DNA of 64,000 nt from Bradyrhizobium jicamae (GTDB taxonomy: Bacteria > Pseudomonadota > Alphaproteobacteria > Rhizobiales > Xanthobacteraceae): the NCBI RefSeq assembly GCF_018130215.1, contig NZ_JAFCKQ010000023.1, forward strand, positions 44,645 to 108,644, written 5' to 3'. The notes beneath the pieces were generated by a model, which saw nothing but the letters and a program-made list of their open reading frames with translations, was not told where the DNA came from and searched no databases. Positions 50,675 through 57,540 of the stretch are shown here, one piece after another; positions within the stretch are counted from its first letter, which is position 1; every line of letters starts with the position of its first letter. A program made the translations under genes and the position numbers.

Positions 50675-50698
50675 TGTATACTAACCAGTGAATATACA
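50675..50698. promoter_or_regulatory. 24-bp dyad operator of the TetR/crotonase divergon
   Basis: TGTATA (50675-50680) and TATACA (50693-50698) are exact outer arms around a 12-bp centre; 9 of 12 half-site positions are symmetric. It is 9 bases from the TetR start and 56 from the crotonase start. The half-site resembles that of the operator at 4394. Confidence 0.75.
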
Positions 50699-50754
50699 CA
50701 AATCGCCGCGGCGTCTACCTTGAGCTCCGACGCACGAATACCGGAGATCACATC

Positions 50755-51543
50755 ATGACCGACCCCATCCTGCTCGAAATCGACGGGGCCATTGCGCTGG
50801 TGACGCTGAACCGCCCGCAGCGGCTGAACGCGCTCAGCTACGACCTGATCGACCGGCTGATGGCTGCGCTCGACCGGATCGAGGGCGACGACGCCGTGCG
50901 CGCCGTGATCCTGACCGGCGCGGGGACGCGCGCCTTTTCGGCCGGCGCCGACATCCATGAATTCTCCGGCAGCGTGCGGCATGGACCCGCGATCGCCGTG
51001 CGCGATTTCGTCCGGCGCGGACAGGCGATGACGGCGCGGCTCGAGGCGTTCAGGAAGCCCGTCGTCGCCGCAATCAACGGCATCGCGTTCGGCGGCGGCT
51101 GCGAGATCGCGGAGGCCGTGCATCTCGCTATTGCCAGCGACCGTGCGCTGTTCGCCAAGCCCGAGATCAAGCTCGGCATGCCGCCGACCTTCGGCGGCAC
51201 GCAGCGGCTGCCTCGCCTCGCCGGCCGCAAGCGCGGGCTCGAGCTGCTGTTGACCGGCGAACCGTTCTCGCCACAGCATGCCCGCGAGATCGGGCTCGTC
51301 AACAGCATCGTGCCGCACGATCAGCTGCTGACCGCTGCGCGCGAGCTGGCTGGCCGGATCATCGGGCACTCCCCTGGCGCGGTCGGCGGCGTCATCACCG
51401 CGGTGACGCGCGGGCTCAACATGCCGATTGCCGAGGGACTGCTGGTCGAGAGCGAGCAATTCGCCGCGCTGGTGCCAGGCCGCGACCTCGCCGAGGGGCT
51501 CACGGCGTGGAAGCAGCGGCGCGTCACGAACTCCTCGCAATGA
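50755..51543 (+). CDS. Enoyl-CoA hydratase/isomerase
   Basis: This is a 262-residue crotonase with both catalytic glutamates: E117 in FGGGCEIAEAVH and E137 in KPEIKLGMPPTFGGTQR. The CoA-binding TLNRPQRLNALSYD and the oxyanion GAGTRAFSAGADIHEF are intact, so hydration of 2-enoyl-CoA is likely. The last residues (NSSQ) fall in a short repeat element ending CTCGCAATGACG. It is divergent from the TetR gene and probably under its control. Confidence 0.94.
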   Translation: MTDPILLEIDGAIALVTLNRPQRLNALSYDLIDRLMAALDRIEGDDAVRAVILTGAGTRAFSAGADIHEFSGSVRHGPAIAVRDFVRRGQAMTARLEAFRKPVVAAINGIAFGGGCEIAEAVHLAIASDRALFAKPEIKLGMPPTFGGTQRLPRLAGRKRGLELLLTGEPFSPQHAREIGLVNSIVPHDQLLTAARELAGRIIGHSPGAVGGVITAVTRGLNMPIAEGLLVESEQFAALVPGRDLAEGLTAWKQRRVTNSSQ

Positions 51544-51561
51544 CGGGGATAGAGTCGAAAC

Positions 51562-52269
51562 CTATCGCACCACCGCCGCGGTCTGCCCGAACAGCAGCTT
51601 GCGCTCTTCCTCGGTCCGGATCGCGGGCTGGCCGAAATTGGGGTTGACCTCCTTCGCCTTGGCATAGGCGCGCACCGTGGCGGGACGCGCGGCGATGGTC
51701 TCGAGCCAGCGCTTCAGATGCGGGAAGTCGTCGATCTCCTGGCCCTGGTTCTTGTAGGGCACCACCCATGGATAGCTCGCCATGTCCGCAATCGAATAGT
51801 CGCCGGCGATGAACTCGCGGTCGGCGAGGCGCTTGTTGAGCACGCCGTAGAGGCGGTTGGTCTCGTTGACATAGCGGTCGATCGCATAAGGCAGCTTCTC
51901 GACTGCGTAGTTGCGGAAGTGGTGGTTCTGGCCGGCCATCGGCCCGAGCCCGCCCATCTGCCAGAACGTCCACTGGATCACGTCATAGCGGCCGTAAAGA
52001 TCGACTGGCAGGAATTTTCCGGTCTTCTCGGCGAGATACAGCAGGATCGCACCCGACTCGAAAATCGAGATCGGCTCGCCGCCGCCCCTCGGCGCGTGAT
52101 CCACGATCGCCGGAATGCGGTTGTTCGGCGCGATCTGCAGGAATTCCGGCTTGAACTGGTCGCCCTTGCCGATCTGGACCGGGAAGACCCTGTATTCGAG
52201 CCCGGTCTCCTCGAGGAACATCGTGATCTTGTGACCGTTCGGCGTGGACCAGTAATGGAGGTCGATCAT
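51562..52269 (-). CDS. Glutathione S-transferase-like disulfide reductase (YfcG/YghU type)
   Basis: This is a 235-residue GST-fold protein. It starts MIDLHYWSTPNGHKITMFLEETGLEYRVFPVQIGKGDQFKPEFLQI and has the NNRIPAIVDHAPRGGGEPISIFESGAILLYLAEKTG segment typical of the Nu-class proteins YfcG/YghU, which reduce disulfides with two glutathiones. The C-terminal domain has FWQMGGLGPMAGQNHHF, a signature of that class. The start at 52269 is the conserved one; an upstream ATG adds 24 residues. Confidence 0.92.
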   Translation of the reverse strand: MIDLHYWSTPNGHKITMFLEETGLEYRVFPVQIGKGDQFKPEFLQIAPNNRIPAIVDHAPRGGGEPISIFESGAILLYLAEKTGKFLPVDLYGRYDVIQWTFWQMGGLGPMAGQNHHFRNYAVEKLPYAIDRYVNETNRLYGVLNKRLADREFIAGDYSIADMASYPWVVPYKNQGQEIDDFPHLKRWLETIAARPATVRAYAKAKEVNPNFGQPAIRTEEERKLLFGQTAAVVR

Positions 52270-52485
52270 GGCGGCGATCCTGCGCTGGATGAGAACATCG
52301 CGCATCGGGAAAAGGATGCGATTGCATGGATTTGGGCGCAAAGCCCGGCCCGAGTCAATGTGCGCGCAATGCGCCCCGCGCGAACGTGATGTGCAAACGG
52401 CGCAGGCGATTGAGCTGGAACCCGATTGCTCCTAGGCTGCCCCATTGCGGACTGCATCGAATGAATTTCAGGGAGAGTGATTGCC

Positions 52486-53601
52486 ATGACACGGAATCTG
52501 GCGCGACGTGATTTTCTGAAGGGGTCGGCGGCACTCGCCGGTGCAGCAGCGGCCGGTGCGTTCTCCTGCGTCGAGATCGCGAGCGCAGCCCCGATCGAGG
52601 TGCCGACCGTCGACAAACTGTCGATCCGCGTCCTCGTCGATTCCAGCTTCGACCTGTTCTTCAAGCCGAAACAGGCGGGCGGCGTCTCGATCGCAGCGCC
52701 GCCACGCAGCGCCGACTACCAGAGGTCGCTGCACAATGAATGGGGTCTGTCGCTGTGGCTGGAGTCTGAGGCCAGTGGCGCGCAGCGCACGCTGATGCTC
52801 GATTATGGCTACACCCCCGATGTCCTGCTCAACAACATGGCGCTGATCGGCGTCGATCCGGCGAAGATCGACGCGCTGATCGTCAGCCACGGGCACTACG
52901 ATCATTTCGGCGGCCTCAACGGCTTCCTCGACAAGTTCCGCGACAAGCTGCCTGCCGACGTCAGGCTCTACGCCGGCGGCGAGGACAATTTCTGCCATCG
53001 CGTCAGCCCGACGCCGACCAAGGGCCAGTTCGCCGATTTCGGCACGCTGGACCGCCGCCAGCTCGCCGCGCAACGCGTCACCACCGTGCTGTGCGAGACG
53101 CCGACCGTGATCGCCGGACACGCCTTCACCACCGGCAAGATCGCCCGCCGCAGCATCGAGCGCGTGCTGCCGCAGACCTGGGTCGAATTCGGCATCAAGG
53201 ACGGGCTCGGCTGCAACACCAGCCACTATCTGCCGGCCGAGCTGGACGGCAAGATCGTGCCCGACGAGCATATCCACGAGCACGCGACCTGCTTCAACGT
53301 CAGGGACATGGGCCTGGTGGTGATCTCGTCCTGCGGCCATGTCGGCATCGTCAATTCGGTCAAGCAGGCGCAGGAGGTCTCGGGCATCCAGAAGGTGCAC
53401 GCCATCGTCGGCGGCTTCCATCTCGGGCCGGCGCCGAAGGACTACCTCACCGAGGTGGTCGCCGAGATCAAGAAGCTCGAGCCCGACGTGGTGGTCCCGA
53501 TGCACTGCTCCGGGCTCAACTTCGTGCAGGAGGCGACCGCGCAGATGGGCGACAAGGTGCTGGTCACGACCACCGGCAGCCGTCTCTCCTTCGGCATATG
53601 A
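52486..53601 (+). CDS. Secreted metallo-beta-lactamase-fold hydrolase
   Basis: This is a 371-residue protein with a Tat signal (LARRDFLKGSAALAGAAAAG). The MBL metal site SHGHYDHFGG (HxHxDH) lies about residue 130, and a second His pair is in CNTSHYLPAEL and SSCGHVGI, with another His in GGFHLG. It resembles the family of MBL proteins annotated as dihydropterin phosphate synthase-like or periplasmic hydrolases. The substrate is unknown. It overlaps the following SCO gene by 4 bases (ATGA), so the two are co-expressed. The start at 52486 has GGGAGAG upstream. Confidence 0.91.
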   Translation: MTRNLARRDFLKGSAALAGAAAAGAFSCVEIASAAPIEVPTVDKLSIRVLVDSSFDLFFKPKQAGGVSIAAPPRSADYQRSLHNEWGLSLWLESEASGAQRTLMLDYGYTPDVLLNNMALIGVDPAKIDALIVSHGHYDHFGGLNGFLDKFRDKLPADVRLYAGGEDNFCHRVSPTPTKGQFADFGTLDRRQLAAQRVTTVLCETPTVIAGHAFTTGKIARRSIERVLPQTWVEFGIKDGLGCNTSHYLPAELDGKIVPDEHIHEHATCFNVRDMGLVVISSCGHVGIVNSVKQAQEVSGIQKVHAIVGGFHLGPAPKDYLTEVVAEIKKLEPDVVVPMHCSGLNFVQEATAQMGDKVLVTTTGSRLSFGI

Positions 53602-54224
53602 TTTTCCGCACCATCGCCGGCGCCGGCGCCGGCCTGTGGCTGACGCTGGCGTGTGCGCTCGCCGCCGACGCGCCGGCGCAGTCGACGCGCTCGGCCGCCG
53701 AGATCATGGACATCCTGATGTGGAACAGGGAGCCGGTCGGCGGCCCGTTCGCGCTCACCGACCAGGCCGGCCAGGCCAGAACCGACAAGGATTTTCGCGG
53801 CAGACTGATGCTGGTCTATTTCGGCTTCACCTTTTGCCCCGACGTCTGCCCGACCGATTTGCAGGCGATCGGACAGGCGATCGACAAGCTCGGCCATGAC
53901 GGCGAGGAGGTGCAGCCGATCTTCATCACGGTCGATCCCGAACGAGACACTGCCGCGCATCTCGCCGACTACGTGCCGCTGTTCCACCCGCGCCTGATCG
54001 GGCTCACCGGCAGCGCGGAGGCGATCCGGAAGGTCGCCGACGCCTACAAGGTCTACTATGCAAGGGTGCCGCTGAAGGATGCCGGCGACTACACCGTGGA
54101 CCACACCGCCTACATCTATCTGATGGACCGCGACGGCAATTATCTCGGCTTCTTCCCGCCCGGCACCTCCGCCGAGCGCATGGTGGAGATCATCAAGCCG
54201 CGGCTGGCGCAGCCGGGGCACTAA
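53598..54224 (+). CDS. SCO1/SenC-family copper protein
   Basis: This is a 208-residue protein with a short N-terminal hydrophobic segment (IAGAGAGLWLTLACALA) and a thioredoxin fold. The copper site is intact: C80-PDV-C84 and H169 in DYTVDHTAYIYL. SCO proteins deliver copper to, or reduce, the CuA site of cytochrome oxidase; some serve other copper enzymes. The ATG lies inside the end of the upstream MBL gene, so copper supply and the MBL protein may be linked. The last 4 bases overlap a convergent ORF. Confidence 0.95.
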   Translation: MIFRTIAGAGAGLWLTLACALAADAPAQSTRSAAEIMDILMWNREPVGGPFALTDQAGQARTDKDFRGRLMLVYFGFTFCPDVCPTDLQAIGQAIDKLGHDGEEVQPIFITVDPERDTAAHLADYVPLFHPRLIGLTGSAEAIRKVADAYKVYYARVPLKDAGDYTVDHTAYIYLMDRDGNYLGFFPPGTSAERMVEIIKPRLAQPGH

Positions 54225-54454
54225 TGCATGCGACCATGCGCGCGCAAAAAGCTCTGGCCGCTATCCGTCACCGTCACCCGCATGCCCTCGACCGAGGGCC
54301 GGCGCGCGACATATCCGCGGTCGACGGCGTCCTCCCAGATCGTCAGCCGCGGGCACGAGGTGCGCCAGACCTCGATCACCTCGGCGTAGGGCCGCGGCTC
54401 GCGCGCGACCCACTCCACGAGATCCAGCACCAGGGCGTCGGTCGTCTCTGCCAT
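54221..54454 (-). CDS. Conserved hypothetical protein, winged-helix-like
   Basis: This is a 77-residue protein starting MAETTDALVLDLVEWVAREPRPYAEVIEVWRTSCPRLTIWEDAVDRGYVARR and ending with VTVTDSGQSFLRAHGRMH. The helix-turn-helix then beta-wing pattern suggests a small DNA-binding fold, but no known family is certain. It converges on, and overlaps by 4 bases, the SCO gene. I recall similar small proteins in Bradyrhizobium. Confidence 0.75.
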   Translation of the reverse strand: MAETTDALVLDLVEWVAREPRPYAEVIEVWRTSCPRLTIWEDAVDRGYVARRPSVEGMRVTVTDSGQSFLRAHGRMH

Positions 54455-54613
54455 CGAATGTCTCCTTCAACGTCCAGAGCATGATCCTGTGGCGGCACCA
54501 ATATTCCCGCGTCCGACGACGCCTTGTCCCCGCCGGCCCGATTCTCGCCCGCTTGGACGGCCCACACAAACTGAGTTATCTTGCCCATGCATCAGGTTTC
54601 CTGAGGGTGGTGA

Positions 54614-55519
54614 ATGCGGCGGTTGCTCTTTCTCAACGGCATCAAGGCGTTCGAGGCCGCGGCGCGCACCGGCAGCTTTGCCGCCGCGGGGAACGAGCTG
54701 AACGTCTCGGCCGCCGCGATCAGCCGGATGGTGCACCTGCTGGAAGAGCGGCTCGGAGTGCCGCTGTTCGAGCGCAAGGCAAACCGGCTGGTGACGACCC
54801 AGGCCGGCCGTGCCTATCAAGGCGGGCTGACCCCGATCTTCGATGCGCTGGCGAGCCTGACTGCGCAGGTCACCGCCTCAGCCAGCTCGCGCGTGCTCAC
54901 GGTCGGCGTCGGGCCGACATTCGCGATGAAGTGGATGATCCCGCACCTCGCCGATTTCCGCAGACAGGAGCCCGACATCGAGGTGCGGATCACGACCGGC
55001 GGCATGCAGGCGCCGTTCGGCGACGACTGGAGCTGCGGCATCCAGCTCGGCGACGGCGAATGGCCGGGCCTCGTCGCCGAGCCGCTGTTCGCCGCCGACC
55101 TGCTGCCGGTGTGCACGGCGCGGCTCGCCGGCGGATTGAAGCGTCCCGCCGACCTCAAGGGCCCGAGCCTGATCCGCGTCGCGCATTCGCCCGACGACTG
55201 GCCGTCCTGGCTGAAGGCCGCCGGCGTCCCGCGACAAAGCGCGCGCGGGCCGGAATTCCAGTTCTACGGCCAGGCGCTGCAGGCCGCCGTCGACGGGCTC
55301 GGCATCGCGATGGGCATCCGGCCCTATATCGACGACGATCTCGCCGCCGGCCGGCTGGTGGCGCCGTTTGCGCTCAGCGTGCCGAAGGGCATGCGCTGGT
55401 ACCTGGTCTATCGCGGCTTCCATGCCGAGCAGCGCGACTTTGCCGCGTTCCGCCGCTGGATCATCCGCGCCGCGGCCGAGCCCACGGTTCGACGAAAGGG
55501 AGCGCGCAGTGCCGGATGA
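54614..55519 (+). CDS. LysR-family transcriptional regulator (GcvA-like)
   Basis: This is a 301-residue LysR regulator. The N-terminal HTH reads LFLNGIKAFEAAARTGSFAAAGNELNVSAAAISRMVHLLEERLGVPLFERKANRLVTTQAG, and the effector-binding domain is at 90-300 (PTFAMKWMIPHLADFRRQEPDIEVRITTGG). It overlaps the FAD-monooxygenase gene by 11 bases on the same strand, so unlike most LysR genes it is co-transcribed with, and may activate, its target. The start at 54614 has GAGGGTGG upstream. Confidence 0.95.
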   Translation: MRRLLFLNGIKAFEAAARTGSFAAAGNELNVSAAAISRMVHLLEERLGVPLFERKANRLVTTQAGRAYQGGLTPIFDALASLTAQVTASASSRVLTVGVGPTFAMKWMIPHLADFRRQEPDIEVRITTGGMQAPFGDDWSCGIQLGDGEWPGLVAEPLFAADLLPVCTARLAGGLKRPADLKGPSLIRVAHSPDDWPSWLKAAGVPRQSARGPEFQFYGQALQAAVDGLGIAMGIRPYIDDDLAAGRLVAPFALSVPKGMRWYLVYRGFHAEQRDFAAFRRWIIRAAAEPTVRRKGARSAG

Positions 55520-56732
55520 GACCATCGATACATTGGTGATCGGAGGCGGCCAGGCCGGCCTCACCATGAGCCACCGGCTGAAGCAGCGCGGCATCACGCA
55601 TCTGGTGCTGGAGCGGCGGCGCATCGCCGAGCGCTGGCGCAGCGAACGCTGGGACGGGCTGATGTTCCAGTTTCCGAACTGGTCGGTGCGGCTGCCGGAA
55701 TTTCCCTTTTCCCACAGCGAACCCGACGGCTTCTCGCCGACCTCCGACATCATCGAATTCATCGAGGGCTACGCCGCCTTCGTTGCGCCGCCGATCCGCT
55801 GCGGCGTCGAGGTCAGGAAGCTGCGCCGCGATCAGGGTGCAGGCTTCGTCGCCGAAACCGGCGACGGGCGCATCGCCGCGAGAAACGTCGTCGTCGCCAC
55901 CGGTCCCTACCAGCGGCCACTACGGCCGGAGCTGCTGCGCGATCACGAGAACCTCTTCCAGGTCCATGCCAGCGGCTACAAGAACCCGGCGCAACTGCCC
56001 GGCGGCGCGGTACTGGTGATCGGCGCGGGCGCCTCGGGCGCGCAGATCGCCGAGGAACTGCTGCGCGCCGGCCGGCGGGTGTTCCTGTCGGTCGGGCGTC
56101 ACAACCGCCTGCCGCGCCGCTATCGCGGGCGCGACCTGTTCTGGTGGCTGGCCGAGATGGGCATCGACCAGACGCCGGTCGAGCAGCGCGGCCCGTCACG
56201 CCTGCTGCCGGTCATATCGGGTGCCTATGGCGGCAACACGATCGATTTCCGCCGCTTCGCCGCCGAAGGCGTCACCCTGCTCGGCCGCGCCACGGCGGCG
56301 CGCGACGGCGTGATCGAGATCGCGCCCGATCTGGTCACGAGCGTTTCCAATGGCGATGCCTTCTACGCGACGTTTCTCGGGATGGTGGACGACTTCATCG
56401 GGACGCGCGGCCTCGCTTGCCCCGATGATGCCGCGGCGCGCGCCCGCCTGCCCGATCCGCCCAGCCTTACCGCGGCGCTGCGCACGCTCGACCTGCGCGC
56501 CGAGGGCATCGGCGCCGTGATCTGGGCCACCGGCTATGGCCTCGATCTCGGCTGGATCGACATCCCGGTGCTGGACGCCAGGGGCGAGCCGCGACATCGC
56601 CACGGCATTTCGGAGGTGCCGGGTCTCTATTTCCTCGGCCTGCAATGGCTTTCGCGGATGAAGTCCTCGTTCCTGTCAGGCGTCGGCGACGATGCGGCCG
56701 TGCTCGCCGATCATATCGTGACCAGGCTTTGA
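55509..56732 (+). CDS. Flavin-containing monooxygenase-like protein (FAD/NAD(P)-dependent)
   Basis: This is a 407-residue flavoprotein with two Rossmann sites: VIGGGQAGLTMSHRL near the start (FAD) and VIGAGASGAQIAEEL at about 175 (NADPH). The segments VVVATGPYQRPLRP and VIWATGYGLDLGWI are those of class B flavoprotein monooxygenases. It likely oxygenates a small molecule; substrate unknown. The start is a GTG at 55509, inside the end of the LysR gene. The protein has no fused third domain. Confidence 0.92.
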   Translation: MPDETIDTLVIGGGQAGLTMSHRLKQRGITHLVLERRRIAERWRSERWDGLMFQFPNWSVRLPEFPFSHSEPDGFSPTSDIIEFIEGYAAFVAPPIRCGVEVRKLRRDQGAGFVAETGDGRIAARNVVVATGPYQRPLRPELLRDHENLFQVHASGYKNPAQLPGGAVLVIGAGASGAQIAEELLRAGRRVFLSVGRHNRLPRRYRGRDLFWWLAEMGIDQTPVEQRGPSRLLPVISGAYGGNTIDFRRFAAEGVTLLGRATAARDGVIEIAPDLVTSVSNGDAFYATFLGMVDDFIGTRGLACPDDAAARARLPDPPSLTAALRTLDLRAEGIGAVIWATGYGLDLGWIDIPVLDARGEPRHRHGISEVPGLYFLGLQWLSRMKSSFLSGVGDDAAVLADHIVTRL

Positions 56733-56846
56733 GCGCCCGGTTCCGCCGCTTCGCACAAATAAACCGCGCGATGTGTGAACCCGATCACAATTGATCGCGG
56801 GCACGCGTGGTTCGATCGGCCCGGGGCAAAACGACCGGAGTCGGGG

Positions 56847-57083
56847 ATGATCTACGGCGGTTTTGAAATCAAGTCATTTGAAGCGGGAAAAGGGCAATGG
56901 CACGCCAGGATTCAACGCACCGATCAAAGGCCGGTCGTCATCGATGGCATCTCGTTTCCGACGCTCGACATCGGCTTTGCGTGGTCCGATCGGGATGCAG
57001 CGATCGCGGACGCGAAGCTGCTTATCGACCGTTTCCCGCAGCGGTATGGGGTGACAATGCCGTCGGCAACGGCTTCGGCCTGA
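56847..57083 (+). CDS. Small conserved hypothetical protein
   Basis: This is a 78-residue protein starting MIYGGFEIKSFEAGKGQWHARIQRTD and ending RYGVTMPSATASA. It has a small mixed alpha-beta pattern with WHARI and AIADAKLLIDRF segments. I recall close homologues in other Bradyrhizobium genomes, all of unknown function. The ATG at 56847 is preceded by GGAG at the right spacing; a GTG 24 codons upstream is less likely. It overlaps no neighbour, and the following zinc-ribbon ORF starts 12 bases on. Confidence 0.78.
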   Translation: MIYGGFEIKSFEAGKGQWHARIQRTDQRPVVIDGISFPTLDIGFAWSDRDAAIADAKLLIDRFPQRYGVTMPSATASA

Positions 57084-57094
57084 TCGGCGGCGCC

Positions 57095-57286
57095 ATGGTC
57101 GCAGCGATCGCGCAGCCGGAGCCCGAACCGGAGCGGCCGGCGCAGGTGCGCACGCATTGCCCGGACTGCGCCGCGCAGCTCGAACTGCTGCGCGTCATTC
57201 CCGGCAGCGCCGCCGAGTATTGGACCATGCGCTGCGACGGCTGCGGCGGCATCCACATGGACATCGTCGACAAGCCGCGCACGTAG
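57095..57286 (+). CDS. Small zinc-ribbon protein
   Basis: This is a 63-residue protein with two CxxC pairs: HCPDCAAQLELL (residues 21-24) and MRCDGCGGIH. These four Cys probably bind one zinc. The rest (MVAAIAQPEPEPERPAQ) is a flexible start. It lies 12 bases after the previous small gene and may be co-transcribed. Function unknown. Confidence 0.72.
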   Translation: MVAAIAQPEPEPERPAQVRTHCPDCAAQLELLRVIPGSAAEYWTMRCDGCGGIHMDIVDKPRT

Positions 57287-57289
57287 CGC

Positions 57290-57432
57290 GCTCCGCCCGC
57301 CCCGCCTGCGGGGAGACGCCGAAATCCGCGTAGCGAATTTCGGGTGAGGGCGCACAGGCTTCACGACACTGACAACTCGCGGATGGAGCCCCTCATCCTG
57401 CCCCTCTCCCCGAGAAGAACGGGGTGCGGGAA
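57290..57432. repeat. Mosaic hairpin repeat, copy 8 (degenerate)
   Basis: In the gap before uvrB lies CCCCGCCTGCGGGGAGA, GAAATCCGCG-TAGCGAATTTC, GGGTGAGGG, a spacer, CCCCTCATCCTG and CCTCTCCCCGAGAAGAACGGGG. The order is reversed relative to copy 1, and the inner hairpin is of another sequence. uvrB transcription probably begins near or inside it. Confidence 0.75.
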
Positions 57433-57540
57433 CGGAGAGAGCGAGGCTGCTGCCACCCTGCTGTCAGCAGCCTTGCCTGCGGGGCGATCCTCGCGCCGTT
57501 TGCTCTTTTCTCGCTGCCGGACTCGTCCCATATTCCGGCC

